64,000 nucleotides of DNA from positions 2,418,501 to 2,482,500 of the forward strand of contig JANPZY010000001.1 in assembly GCA_024707325.1 (NCBI GenBank), written 5' to 3'. This stretch comes from Opitutus sp. Its GTDB lineage: Bacteria > Verrucomicrobiota > Verrucomicrobiia > Opitutales > Opitutaceae. Shown here piece after piece: positions 1 through 9,383 of the stretch. The notes below the pieces were generated by a model. It had not been told where the DNA came from, made no database searches, and saw only the letters and a program-made list of their open reading frames with translations. Made by a program: the position numbers and the translations under genes. Position 1 is the stretch's first letter; each line of letters opens with the position of its first letter.

Positions 1-843
1 CACGGTGAAGAAGCGCCTCTTCACGGGCGAAACCGGCGCTCCCCGAAGGTCGCGATCGTCAATCTCGACGATCCCCACGGTGCCGAACTCGTCGCGCAGC
101 TCGCCGCCGAGAAACCCGAACTGCGCGTCGTCACTTACGGCGAAAATCCCGCCGCGATGGTGCGCGCGGAGCAAGTCGCGCTGAACTTCACCAACAGCAC
201 GTTCCGTCTCGTGTGGCCGCAGGGTGAGTTGTCCGTCGATTCTCCGCTCGTCGGTCGCTACAACGTCAGCAATCTCCTCGCCGCGATCGCGACCGCGTGG
301 GGACTGGGTCGCGACCCGGTCGTGTTCATGCCGCGCCTGCGTGCGTTCAAGGGCGTGCCCGGCCGTATGGAGCGCATCGATGAAGGCCAGCCTTTCAACG
401 TGCTTGTCGACTACGCCCACACCGACGACGCGCTGCGCAACGCGCTCGGCATGCTCCGCGCGATCACGCCGGGTCGGCTCTTCGTGGTGTTTGGTTGCGG
501 TGGCAACCGCGACCGCGCGAAGCGTCCGCTCATGGTGAAGGCCGTGCAGGAGTTCGCCGACTTCGCTTTCGCCACTGCCGACAATCCCCGCGGCGAAGCG
601 CTGGAGCAGATTTTTGCCGACATGCGCGAGGGCGTGACTGCGCCCGAGAAGATCACGTGGATCGACGACCGCCGCCGCGCGATCAGCCTCGCGCTCGATG
701 GTGCGCGTGCGGGCGATTGCCTGCTGATCGCGGGCAAGGGACACGAGAGTTATCAGGAATTTGCCGACACGGTCATTCCGTTCGATGACCGCCAGGTCGT
801 GCGCGAGTTGATCGGTCTCAAGACGCTCAAACCAGTGACATAG
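1..843 (+). CDS. murE: MurE, UDP-MurNAc-tripeptide synthetase, 3' part with a frameshift
   Basis: This is the C-terminal part of the cytoplasmic ligase that adds the third peptide residue to UDP-MurNAc-L-Ala-D-Glu; its start lies left of the window. Recognisable stretches are KVAIVNLDDPHG near the edge, GRMERI, the ligase motif VLVDYAHTDDAL and GKGHESYQ near the end. Positions 5-40 read VKKRLFTGETGA in frame 2, while everything from about 43 on is in frame 1. One missing C in the CCCC at 41-44 would join them into a normal MurE sequence. The stop at 841-843 lies one base before murF. The family is certain; the frameshift is more likely a read error than a real lesion. The third-residue specificity cannot be settled from this part alone. 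Confidence 0.93.
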   Translation, partial: HGEEAPLHGRNRRSPKVAIVNLDDPHGAELVAQLAAEKPELRVVTYGENPAAMVRAEQVALNFTNSTFRLVWPQGELSVDSPLVGRYNVSNLLAAIATAWGLGRDPVVFMPRLRAFKGVPGRMERIDEGQPFNVLVDYAHTDDALRNALGMLRAITPGRLFVVFGCGGNRDRAKRPLMVKAVQEFADFAFATADNPRGEALEQIFADMREGVTAPEKITWIDDRRRAISLALDGARAGDCLLIAGKGHESYQEFADTVIPFDDRQVVRELIGLKTLKPVT

Positions 844-844
844 C

Positions 845-2242
845 ATGCCGGATTTTCATCACCACGATCTTGAGCGATGGACCGGCGGCCGATGGACGGC
901 TCTGCCGGTCTCGTCGCTTTCTGGTTTCACGATGGACACGCGCCAGCTTCGGGCCGGTCAGGTGTTCATCGCGTTGAAAACGGAAAAACGGGACGGCCAC
1001 GATTTTCTCGCGGCGGCGCAAGCCGCTGGTGCCAGTGCGGCGATCGTGCAGCAGCCGGATCCGTCGCTCTCGTTGCCGCAGCTCGTGGTGGAGGATCCTC
1101 TTGCGGCGTTTCAGGCGATCGCGCGCGAGCATCGCCGTTTGTTCACCGGTCCGGTGATCGGCATTTCCGGCAGTGCCGGAAAAACGTCCACCAAAAATCT
1201 GCTCGCGCTGCTGCTCGGCGGCGAGGCGGGTGGGGTGCTGGCAACCGAAGGAAATCTCAACAATCACCTCGGCGTGCCGCTCACGCTCACGCGACTCGAT
1301 CCGGGCACACATCGCTTTGCGGTAATCGAGGCGGGCATCGGCGCACCAGGCGAGATGGCGCCACTCGCCAGCATGATCGAACCGGACGTGGCGTTGATCA
1401 CGCTCGTCGCACCCGCGCACACCGCGGAACTCGGCGGACTCGAGGGCGTCGCACGGGAAAAAGCCGTGCTGCCGGCGGCCGTGAAGCCGGCGGGCGTCGC
1501 GGTGTTTCCGCGACAGGCGTGGGAGTTTGCGGCGTTTCGCGAACTGAAGGTGCGCACGCTCGTCGTCGAAGCCGCCGATGTGCTGCGACCGGCGAGTCCG
1601 CCCTCGGACAAAGTTTATTTCACCACCACGCATCGCGACGACGTCACGGCTGTCGCGATCGCTTATGGTGCACCGCCGCCGCTCACGTTTACCTTCCGTC
1701 GCGTCTCCGACGGCATGGCGCAAAACGCTGCGCTCGCGATCTGCGTCGCGCTCTGGCTCGGCATCGGTCGCGAAGACATCCAGGCACGCTTGGAACAATG
1801 GCAGCCGGCGAAACTGCGCGGCGAGATCCGCCGCGAGAACGGACGCCTGCTTTATCTCGATTGCTACAACGCCAATCCCGCTTCGATGGCCGATGCGCTC
1901 GACGCGTTTTATGGCGTAACGCCGGCGGAAGAGCCGCGGCTCTTCGTGATCGGCGGCATGGAGGAACTCGGCGCCGAAGCCGAAATGTTTCATCGCGCTC
2001 TCGGCCGTTCGCTGAGGCTTCGTCCGCAGGACCGACTCGTCACGATCGGCGATCACGCCGCTGCGGTGCGCACCGGCGCGCTCGAGAACGGCAGCAACGC
2101 CGCACAAATCGAAATCTACGGCTCGCTCGCGCCGATCGCGGCGCAGGTTGAATCGTGGCGGGGCGCGGTCTTCGTCAAGGGCAGTCGCAAATACCAACTC
2201 GAGCAGGTGCTCGAGCCGGCGCTGGCCGGCGCCGCCCACTGA
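845..2242 (+). CDS. murF: MurF, UDP-MurNAc-tripeptide:D-Ala-D-Ala ligase
   Basis: This 465-residue ligase adds D-Ala-D-Ala to the UDP-MurNAc tripeptide in the cytoplasm, completing the pentapeptide precursor. The ATP-binding loop is GISGSAGKTSTK near residue 106, followed by the Mur-ligase patterns EGNLNNHLGVPLTL and EAGIGAPGEM, and in the C-terminal domain the substrate-binding LDCYNANPASM. The length matches the family. The ATG at 845 follows the murE stop by one base, so the two are probably translationally coupled, and mraY starts 8 bases after its stop. No anomalies are seen. Confidence 0.97.
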   Translation: MPDFHHHDLERWTGGRWTALPVSSLSGFTMDTRQLRAGQVFIALKTEKRDGHDFLAAAQAAGASAAIVQQPDPSLSLPQLVVEDPLAAFQAIAREHRRLFTGPVIGISGSAGKTSTKNLLALLLGGEAGGVLATEGNLNNHLGVPLTLTRLDPGTHRFAVIEAGIGAPGEMAPLASMIEPDVALITLVAPAHTAELGGLEGVAREKAVLPAAVKPAGVAVFPRQAWEFAAFRELKVRTLVVEAADVLRPASPPSDKVYFTTTHRDDVTAVAIAYGAPPPLTFTFRRVSDGMAQNAALAICVALWLGIGREDIQARLEQWQPAKLRGEIRRENGRLLYLDCYNANPASMADALDAFYGVTPAEEPRLFVIGGMEELGAEAEMFHRALGRSLRLRPQDRLVTIGDHAAAVRTGALENGSNAAQIEIYGSLAPIAAQVESWRGAVFVKGSRKYQLEQVLEPALAGAAH

Positions 2243-2249
2243 TTTTTCC

Positions 2250-3365
2250 ATGCTCAGCTATTTGGCAGATTACGAAAATGTGTTCGGTCCGCTGCGCCTG
2301 CTGCGTTACAGCACGGTGCGCACAATCCTGGCGGCCGTCACTGCGCTCACGATCGGGTTTATCATCGGGCCGATTCTCATCCGGAAGTTTCGCGAGTTGA
2401 AATTCGGTCACGGCTACATCGACGACCGCACCGGCGCGCTGGGCTCCACGTATTTTGACAAGAAGCACACGCCCACGATGGGCGGGCTGATTATTTTTCT
2501 GTCCGTCTTCGTCAGCTCGGTGCTGTGGGCCACGCCCAATGTCTGGGTGTTTGTCGCGCTCTTCGTTTACGCGGCGCTCACGATTCCCGGCTGGCGCGAT
2601 GATTACCTCAAGGTCGTGCACAAGAACCGCGACGGAATCTCGTCGTGGGAGAAGATCGGCTGGCAATCGCTCGCGACGCTCGTCGCGCTCGGCGTGCTGC
2701 TCTGGCATCCGGCCAGCGCGCAGAAAATCCGCGAGCTGTGGGTCCCGTTCGTGAAGCAGGCGGTGATTCCGCAGATGCCGTGGTGGATGCTGCTCGTGAT
2801 GATCTATCTCTGGGTCGTTGGCTTCAGCAACGCGATCAATCTCACCGATGGCCTCGATGGCCTCGCAGTCGGCTGCACGATCTCGGTCGCGCTCGTCTTC
2901 GGCATCATGGCCTACGTCGCGGGCAACTTCCGCCTCTCCGAATATCTCTTCATGAGCCACGTGCCTGGCACGGGCGAACTCACCGTGATCTGCGGCGCGT
3001 TGATCGGCGGGTGCATGGCCTTTTTGTGGTTCAACTCGCACCCGGCCGAAGTGTTCATGGGCGATACCGGCTCGCTCGCGCTGGGCGGTTTGATCGGTGT
3101 AATGGCTTTTATGATACACCAGCCGTTTACGCTGGTGATCGTCGGCGGCGTCTTTGTGGCCGAGATGCTCTCGGTCGTGATGCAGGTCGGCTATTTCAAA
3201 TACACCAAACGCCGGACCGGAGTGGGGCAGAGGCTCTTCCTCATGGCGCCGATCCATCATCACTTTCAGAAAAAGGGCTGGCCCGAGACAAAAGTCGTCC
3301 TGCGCTTCTGGGTGCTCTCGCTCGGCTGCGCACTCGCGGGTCTCGCGACCATGAAACTTCGCTGA
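2250..3365 (+). CDS. mraY: MraY, phospho-MurNAc-pentapeptide transferase
   Basis: This integral membrane enzyme moves phospho-MurNAc-pentapeptide onto undecaprenyl phosphate, giving lipid I. At 371 residues it is close to the usual 360. Family motifs appear in order: HTPTMGG, the aspartate pair in WRDDYLK near residue 118, NLTDGLDGLA near 196, FMGDTGSLALGG near 269 and PIHHHFQKKGW near 334, separated by many hydrophobic segments. The reading frame is open upstream into murF, but the ATG at 2250 (MLSYLADYENVF) gives the family's normal N-terminus. murD begins three bases after its stop. Confidence 0.97.
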   Translation: MLSYLADYENVFGPLRLLRYSTVRTILAAVTALTIGFIIGPILIRKFRELKFGHGYIDDRTGALGSTYFDKKHTPTMGGLIIFLSVFVSSVLWATPNVWVFVALFVYAALTIPGWRDDYLKVVHKNRDGISSWEKIGWQSLATLVALGVLLWHPASAQKIRELWVPFVKQAVIPQMPWWMLLVMIYLWVVGFSNAINLTDGLDGLAVGCTISVALVFGIMAYVAGNFRLSEYLFMSHVPGTGELTVICGALIGGCMAFLWFNSHPAEVFMGDTGSLALGGLIGVMAFMIHQPFTLVIVGGVFVAEMLSVVMQVGYFKYTKRRTGVGQRLFLMAPIHHHFQKKGWPETKVVLRFWVLSLGCALAGLATMKLR

Positions 3366-3368
3366 TCG

Positions 3369-4646
3369 ATGCTCGCGATCCCCGACACGCTCCACGAACT
3401 CCTGACCGCGCCCGTCGCCATCTTTGGCGGTGGCGTGAGCGGCACGGGCGTGGTCGCGTTGCTCGCGGCGATCGAACGCAACGGCGTAATCTACGACGAG
3501 AAGACGCAGCCCTTTTCCGCGAAAGCCGCGCGCAACCACCGGCTCGTGGTGTTTTCGCCGGGATTCTCGCCCGAGCATCCGTGGCTGAAACTCGCCGCGC
3601 AGGCCGGCTGCGAGTGCCTGCCCGAGATCGAGTTTGCGCAGCGTTTCTGGCGCGGTCGCGTCGTCGCCATCACCGGCACGAACGGCAAAACCACCGTCAC
3701 GGAATTTCTCACCCATGCGCTCCGTAGCATCGGACGTGAAGCGTATGCGACGGGCAATGTCGGGCACGCGTTCAGTGCACTCGTCGCCGAACTCGAAGGC
3801 GGCAAACCTACCGCACTCGCGGTGTGCGAGGTCAGTTCGTTCCAAGCCGAGGCGCTGCGCGGGTTTCGCGCCAATGCGACGATCTGGACCAATTTCGCCG
3901 AGGACCACCTCGAGCGTCACCCGAGCCTCGAAGGCTACTTCACGGCGAAGTGGAATCTCGTCGCGCACACGACTTCGGGGGCGGTTTTCGCCGGTTCGTC
4001 CGTCACGCGGCACGCGGCGCGGTTCGGACGTCCGCTCGCTTCACTGGTTTCGGTGGAAACGGAGAACCAACCCGCCGACGAAACGCTGAAGGACACGGCG
4101 TTTGCGAGCTATCCGCAGCGCGAGAATTTTCTCCTGGTCGCCGCGTGGTGGCGTGCCGCTGAACTTCCTGCGCCCAAGCTCTTCGAAGCGGCCAAGACCT
4201 TCAAACTCGCGCGCCATCGCCTCTCGCGCGTTACCGAGATCGGTGGCGTGGTTTACTGGAACGACTCGAAGGCCACCAACTTCCACGCGGTCGAGGCCGC
4301 GCTCGCGCGCTTCGACAAACCGGTGATTCTGATCGCCGGCGGTCGCGGCAAGGGCGGCGATCTCGCCGGCTTCGTGCATCGCATCGCCGCGCGCGTGAAA
4401 CATGTGCTCCTCCTCGGCGAAACCGCGGCCGAGTTTGCGTTTCACTGCGCGGCGTTTCGCTTGGCTTTTACGCGTTGCGTGACGCTCGATGAAGCGGTCC
4501 ACCGCGCCGCGGAGATCGCCGAGGCGGGCGATAACGTGCTGCTCAGCCCGGGCTTCGCCAGTTTTGACATGTTTTCCGGTTACGCCGATCGCGGCGACCA
4601 GTTCGAACGTCTCGTCCACGATCTGTCGCGCGCGGCGAGTTTTTGA
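3369..4646 (+). CDS. murD: MurD, UDP-MurNAc-L-Ala:D-Glu ligase
   Basis: This 425-residue cytoplasmic ligase adds D-glutamate to UDP-MurNAc-L-alanine. It starts with a nucleotide-fold segment (PVAIFGGGVSGTG), has the ATP loop TGTNGKTTVTEF near residue 103, the central-domain EVSSFQAE and NFAEDHLERH, and the C-terminal NDSKATN and GGRGKGGDL patterns. The tail contains LLSPGFASFDMF, typical of MurD. Length and motif order are normal. It lies between mraY and a LysM gene, the usual dcw position. Confidence 0.97.
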   Translation: MLAIPDTLHELLTAPVAIFGGGVSGTGVVALLAAIERNGVIYDEKTQPFSAKAARNHRLVVFSPGFSPEHPWLKLAAQAGCECLPEIEFAQRFWRGRVVAITGTNGKTTVTEFLTHALRSIGREAYATGNVGHAFSALVAELEGGKPTALAVCEVSSFQAEALRGFRANATIWTNFAEDHLERHPSLEGYFTAKWNLVAHTTSGAVFAGSSVTRHAARFGRPLASLVSVETENQPADETLKDTAFASYPQRENFLLVAAWWRAAELPAPKLFEAAKTFKLARHRLSRVTEIGGVVYWNDSKATNFHAVEAALARFDKPVILIAGGRGKGGDLAGFVHRIAARVKHVLLLGETAAEFAFHCAAFRLAFTRCVTLDEAVHRAAEIAEAGDNVLLSPGFASFDMFSGYADRGDQFERLVHDLSRAASF

Positions 4647-4683
4647 TAGCATTCGCACCACCTCCCCACCAACTATTCCTCCT

Positions 4684-5589
4684 ATGAAAATCCTCAAAAT
4701 CTTCGGCGTTGTCGTGGGCGTCCACGTCTTCGCGCTGATTCTGATTTTTGCGAATCCGGGATGCAGCAGCTCGGCGACCAAATCCGGCTCGAACAACTCC
4801 GAGGTGAGCTCCGCGCCGACGCCTGCGCCGGTTGAAGATTCGTCGCCTGTTGTCGTCGCTTCCGCGCCGGCCTCCGAGTCGCTCGACACGACCACGCCGT
4901 CGCCGGTGATTCGTTTCTCGCCCACGCGCCCGGGCACGCCGGCCGCCAGCGCGCTCGAGACCGCCGCTACGCCGGTGACGGATGTCACGCCGGCCACGAC
5001 CTACACGGTCGTCAAGGGCGACAGCCTCTGGACCATCGCGCGCAAACATCATCTCACGGTTTCCGAACTGGCCGCCGCAAACAACCTGAGCGCCAGTGCT
5101 CCGGTGCGAGTGGGGCAGCGCCTGCTGATTCCTTCCAAACCGTCCTCGGTCGCGGCCGATCCCGCGGTGTCGGCTCCGAGCGCGCGTGAAGTCGCCGCGA
5201 CTCCTCAGCCGCAGCGTGAATCGGTCCGCCACGTGGTGAAACCCGGCGAGACCCTCGGCGCGATTGCGCGCAAGTATCAGGTGAAAGTCGGCGAGATCGC
5301 GACGATCAACAACATCGCCGATCCCGCGCGCATCCGTCCGGGCATGGAACTCTCGATTCCCGGTTGGAAAGCTCCGGGCAACGGCGGCACGTCTGCCGCG
5401 CGCACGTCCGAGGCCGCTCCCGCGGCGACGACGCCTGCTCAGCCGCAACCGCAGCGTCAGCCCGCTTCGGATCCGGTGCCGACCATCGTGATCCCGGCTC
5501 CGGGCGACGACCTCGATTCGGGACTCCAGCCTTCGCCGGCGGACGTTCCCGTGATTCAGGTCGAAGAGAATCCCGGCGGCGGCTTCTAA
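4684..5589 (+). CDS. LysM-domain envelope protein (two LysM repeats)
   Basis: This 301-residue protein probably binds peptidoglycan. The N-terminus (MKILKIFGVVVGVHVFALIL) is one membrane-spanning or signal segment, followed by a cysteine in ANPGCSS that only loosely resembles a lipobox. A Ser/Thr/Pro/Ala-rich linker leads to two LysM repeats, one beginning TYTVVKGDSLWTIARKH near residue 110 and one beginning RHVVKPGETLGAIARKY near 182, then a Pro-rich tail. The frame stays open upstream into murD, but the ATG at 4684 is the only start that leaves the signal intact. Its place inside the dcw cluster suggests a role tied to septal wall growth; that is inference. No catalytic domain is visible. 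Confidence 0.85.
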   Translation: MKILKIFGVVVGVHVFALILIFANPGCSSSATKSGSNNSEVSSAPTPAPVEDSSPVVVASAPASESLDTTTPSPVIRFSPTRPGTPAASALETAATPVTDVTPATTYTVVKGDSLWTIARKHHLTVSELAAANNLSASAPVRVGQRLLIPSKPSSVAADPAVSAPSAREVAATPQPQRESVRHVVKPGETLGAIARKYQVKVGEIATINNIADPARIRPGMELSIPGWKAPGNGGTSAARTSEAAPAATTPAQPQPQRQPASDPVPTIVIPAPGDDLDSGLQPSPADVPVIQVEENPGGGF

Positions 5590-5686
5590 CGCGACCTGCC
5601 TCGATTTTGCCGGCGCGGAGTGAGTGTCGCTCCCGACGGTTTGATCACAGACTGATTTCACGCCCCGTCCTCTTCCGCTTCCCTCC

Positions 5687-6850
5687 ATGGCCGAGCGCCT
5701 GCCGCCTCCCGATTCAGCTCGCCCGCGATTCATCATCAATCCCGCGGCGATCATCGTCATCTGCGCGATCGGCCTCACGTTTCTGGGCATCACGATTCTG
5801 TTCAGCGCGAGCGCGTCCTTCAAACAAGGACCGTATTACTACCTGAACAAGCAGCTTATCGGCGTCGCTGCGGCGGCGCTGGTTTGCTTCATCACCAGCC
5901 GGATCAATCTCGATTTCCTCCGGCAATACGCGTGGTGGATTGGCGGCGCGCTGATCCTGCTGCTGATTCTCGTGCTCATCCCGCATCTCGGCATCGCGGT
6001 AAAAGGCAGCCGACGCTGGCTCGGTTTTGGTTCGCTTCGCGTGCAGGTTTCCGAGTTCGCGAAACTCGGCATGGTCTTCTGTCTCGCTCACTACCTCGCG
6101 CTCAACCAGACGCGACTCGGCGAACTGAAACGCGGCTACCTTTTCCCGCTCGGGATCATTTTCGCCTTCGGCGGATTGATCGTGCTCGAACCCGATTTCG
6201 GAACGGCGGCGCTGACCGTCGCCGTTGGTTTGACGCTGCTCTTTCTGGCCGGCGCGAAGTGGCGCTACATCCTGCCCACGATTGGCGCGGTCGCGGCCGC
6301 GTTCGCGGTCCTGGTGATCAATAATCCCAACCGTCTCCGCCGCTTCGTCGCGTTTCTCGATGTCGAGGGCAACAAGAGTGGCGGCACTTACCAGCTCTAC
6401 CAATCGCTCGCGGCTTTCGCGGTCGGCGGCACCGAAGGCGCTGGTCTCGGCCAGGGTCGCCAGCAGATGAACTTTCTGCCCGAAGCTCACACCGACTTCA
6501 TCTTCGCGGTCGTCGGTGAGGAACTCGGATTGTGGTTCACGCTCGGCGTGGTCGTTGTGTTTCTCGTGATCTTTATTGCGGGACTCGTGCATCTTCGCCG
6601 CGCGCCCAATCTGTTTCAGTTCCTCCTCGTGACGGGTTGTCTGCTGCTGATCTGTTTGCAGGCGATCGTGAATCTCGGCGTCGTCACCGGCGTGTTTCCC
6701 ACGAAGGGCATGTCGCTGCCGTTCATCAGCGCGGGCCTCTCCAATCTTCTGCTCATGGGCATGCTGCTCGGGATCATCATCAACACCCAACGCACGTGGG
6801 GACGCGCGACATTGCCGGAACGCGCGCGGACGCTTAGGGGAGGTGCTCGC
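5687..6850 (+). CDS. ftsW: FtsW, septal peptidoglycan glycosyltransferase (SEDS family)
   Basis: This SEDS membrane protein polymerises lipid II at the septum with its partner penicillin-binding protein. About ten hydrophobic segments are visible. Family patterns include LFSASASF near residue 41, KGSRRWLGFGSLRVQVSEF, LEPDFGTAAL, EAHTDFIFAVVGEELG and PFISAGLSNLL. No stop codon follows the FtsW part: the frame runs straight into murG at 6851, giving one open frame of 764 residues ending at 7981. A TAG at 6835 lies in the neighbouring frame. The end given here is therefore the domain boundary, not a seen stop. Whether this is a true fusion is discussed in the findings. Confidence 0.9.
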
Positions 6851-7981
6851 ATGAGCACCTTCATCATTTCGTGCGGCGGCACGGGCGGTCACCTCGCGCC
6901 GGGCATCGCGCTTGCGGAGGGACTCGTCGAACGCGGCCACGAGGTTCACCTGCTCATCAGCCGCAAGAAAGTCGATGCGCGTCTGATCGAGAAGTATCCA
7001 CAATTCCGATTCATCCGCGTGCCGGGCAGCGGCTTCTCGCTCAATCCGATCAAGCTCGTCCGCTGCATCGTCTCGCAGTTTCAGGGACTCTTGTTCTGCC
7101 GAAAACTCGTGCGCGAACTCCGCCCGCGCGCAGTCGTCGGTTTCGGCGGGTTTACTTCCACAGGCATCGTGGTCGCGGCGTGGCTCGCGAAAGTGCCGGT
7201 CGCGTTGCATGAGTCCAACCGCGTGCCCGGTCGCGCGATTCGCACACTCGGCGGCTTGGCAAAACGCGTCTACGTGCCGCCGGGCGTTGCGCTTCCGTCG
7301 GTTTCAGCCGCAGCGCTGCGCTACGCCGGCATGCCGGTGCGCCGCGAGATCCGTCGCATCCCGACAGCACAGGCGCGCGCGACGTTTGGCTTCGATCCGG
7401 AGCAAAAACTCCTCGTCGTTTTTGGCGGCAGTCAGGGAGCGACCGCGCTCAACGCCTGGGTGCGCCGCGAATTCAAAACCCTCGCACCCGAGGGCGTTCA
7501 GATTTGCTGCGTCACGGGCTTGGACAAAGGCCGCGATGGCGTGATCGAGCTGCCAGGAAAGGACGGACGTCCGGTTCGCGTGTGGTTCATGCTCTTCACC
7601 GATCAGGTCGCCGATTTGCTTTCCGCCGCCGACCTCATCGTCGCCCGCGCGGGTGCCGGTTCGATCGCCGAACTGATCCGCTGCGAAACGCCCGCGATTC
7701 TCGTGCCGTATCCGGAAGCAGCCGACGATCATCAGCGCGCCAACGCGTCGTTCTTCGAACGGCAGGGCGGCGGCTTTGTGGTGGAACAAGCCGAACTCGA
7801 CCGGCTCACGCGCGAAGTGCGCGACACGATTTTCAACGATCAGCTGCTCCGCACGTTTCGCGCGAATCTCCAGCGGATGGACCGCGAGAACGAGTTGAGC
7901 CTGATGTTGGATGACATCGAGGCCTTGTCCGCACCGGGTTCCGACGCGGTGCGCAACGCGTCCCGACCCGGTGCGCTATGA
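6851..7981 (+). CDS. murG: MurG, lipid II-forming GlcNAc transferase
   Basis: This 376-residue glycosyltransferase adds GlcNAc to lipid I at the inner face of the membrane. The N-terminal glycine-rich loop is CGGTGGHLAPG (residues 8-18); HESNRVPGRA and the C-terminal donor-site region (GGSQGA, ARAGAGSIAEL, PYPEAADDHQRANA) follow. The ATG at 6851 has a strong ribosome binding sequence (AGGGGAGGTG, about 6 bases upstream), which supports separate initiation even though the frame is open from ftsW. The last 15 or so codons lie inside a tandem repeat array, so its C-terminal tail is repeat-derived. The stop overlaps the murC start (ATGA). Confidence 0.95.
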   Translation: MSTFIISCGGTGGHLAPGIALAEGLVERGHEVHLLISRKKVDARLIEKYPQFRFIRVPGSGFSLNPIKLVRCIVSQFQGLLFCRKLVRELRPRAVVGFGGFTSTGIVVAAWLAKVPVALHESNRVPGRAIRTLGGLAKRVYVPPGVALPSVSAAALRYAGMPVRREIRRIPTAQARATFGFDPEQKLLVVFGGSQGATALNAWVRREFKTLAPEGVQICCVTGLDKGRDGVIELPGKDGRPVRVWFMLFTDQVADLLSAADLIVARAGAGSIAELIRCETPAILVPYPEAADDHQRANASFFERQGGGFVVEQAELDRLTREVRDTIFNDQLLRTFRANLQRMDRENELSLMLDDIEALSAPGSDAVRNASRPGAL

Positions 7982-8039
7982 GTCCCGACTCGGTCCGCAC
8001 TCTGGCGCGACACGATCCGAACCGCGTCCTGTTTGGGCG
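7927..8039 (+). repeat. 11/22-bp tandem array A, across the murG-murC junction
   Basis: About ten 11-bp steps follow one another. Each has an 8-bp core of form GTnnnnAC plus 3 bp, for example GTCCGCAC CGG, GTTCCGAC GCG, GTCCCGAC CCG, GTCCGCAC TCT and GGCGCGAC ACG. In 22-bp terms, units begin at 7930, 7952, 7974, 7996 and 8018. The array contains the end of murG and the murC start codon. The same family occurs at five other places in the window. Confidence 0.85.
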
Positions 8040-9383
8040 CGAGGTGCAGGCGATTCACTGCGTCGGCGTCGGCGGCATGGGCGTCGCTCCGCTCGCAATC
8101 TATCTCGCGGGTCTCGGCTTTCGCGTCACGGGGCAGGACGACGCGTTGCCTGAAGATGTCGCTCGCCAGCTCGCGCGCGCGGGCGTGGACATCGGCGAAA
8201 TGCCGGGCGACTGCGATCTCGTGGCGTATTCATCCGCGATTTCGCCGCAGCATCCTGCGTGGCGTGCGGCCGAAGCGCGTGGCGTGCCGCGGGTGCGCCG
8301 CGGTGAACTTTTGGCCGAAGTCGTGCGCGACCGGAAACTCGTGGCCGTGTGCGGTTCGCACGGAAAAACGACCACGACCTCGATGCTCATCACGGCGATC
8401 CGCGCGAGTGGTTTTCCCGCGGGCTATGTGCTCGGCGGATTGTTCGCCGACGACACGCCGCCCGCCGCCGCGGGCGAAAACGAGTGGGTCGTGGCCGAGA
8501 TCGACGAGAGCGACGGCACGATCGAGCGCTTCTCACCCGAGATCACGTTGATCGTGAATCTCGATTGGGATCATCCCGATCACTATCGCCGACTCGCGGA
8601 CCTGGAGCGCACCTTTGCCGAATTGTGTGCGCGGACGCGTCAGGCCGTGCTCGTGAGCGATGCGTGTGCGCTGTCCGGACGGCTCGTGGCGGGTTCGGCG
8701 AAAGTCGCGACCTTCGGCCGTGCGGGCGATTTCGGCGCGGTGCTCGAAGAGGAGACAAGCGTCGGACTGCGGTTGAAACTGCACGGACGGTTTTCGATCT
8801 CCGAAGCGCTCGTGCATGCGCGCGGCGAGTTCAATGCCACCAACGCCACCGCGGCGCTCGCGGCCCTGCAAACGATGGGGGGCCGTTGAATGCGTCGTTG
8901 CTTTCTGGATACACGGGCGTGCGGCGGCGCCAGACCGTGCTCGTCGACGCGCGCGGACTCACTGTGATCGAGGACTACGCGCATCATCCGGCGGAGATTC
9001 GCGCGTTGCTCGGGAGTCTGCGCGGACGGGTGGGCGCGACGGGCCGGCTCGTCGTGGTGTTTCAACCGCATCGCTTCAGTCGCACCGCGCAGTTCAAGGC
9101 GGAGTTCGCCGCCGTGCTCTCGCTCGCGGACTCGTTGCACTTGCTGGATGTTTACCCGGCAGGGGAAGCGCCGATCGCGGGCGGAACGACGGCCGATATT
9201 TATGCGGAGTTGAAGCGCGTGTCGGGCGCACTGCCGGTGAGTTATCTGCCTGGCGACCGCGAAGGATTTTTCCGTGCGTTGTCGGACGACGTCCGGCGGG
9301 GGGACCTCGTGGCGTTTGTCGGTGCCGGCGACATTGACCGGCGCGCCCGCGAGTGGCTCAAGCTGGAGGGACTTTTTTCATGA
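7978..9383 (+). CDS. murC: MurC, UDP-MurNAc:L-Ala ligase, interrupted by a frameshift
   Basis: MurC adds the first residue, L-alanine, to UDP-MurNAc. The first part (7978-8889) has the nucleotide fold CVGVGGMGVAPLA, the ATP loop CGSHGKTTTTSM near residue 125 and VAEIDESDGT. The rest is in another frame, from about 8884 to 9383, with IEDYAHHPAEI and VFQPHRFSRT. One missing G in the G run of the ATGGGGGGCC stretch at 8875-8884 restores one protein of 468 residues, a normal length. The first 16 or so residues (MSPDSVRTLARHDPN) are encoded by repeat array A and precede the real domain start at about residue 20. The stop overlaps the murB start by ATGA. Confidence 0.93.

Noticed and set aside
827-2251. 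Long open frame opposite murF, and similar long frames opposite mraY, ftsZ, eno, uvrA and others
   Set aside because: High-GC codon use leaves antisense frames open; they show no family motifs and overlap well-supported genes.
8349-8880. Programmed frameshift in murC
   Set aside because: The G run could be slippery, but the same kind of indel occurs in many unrelated genes here, so read error is more likely.
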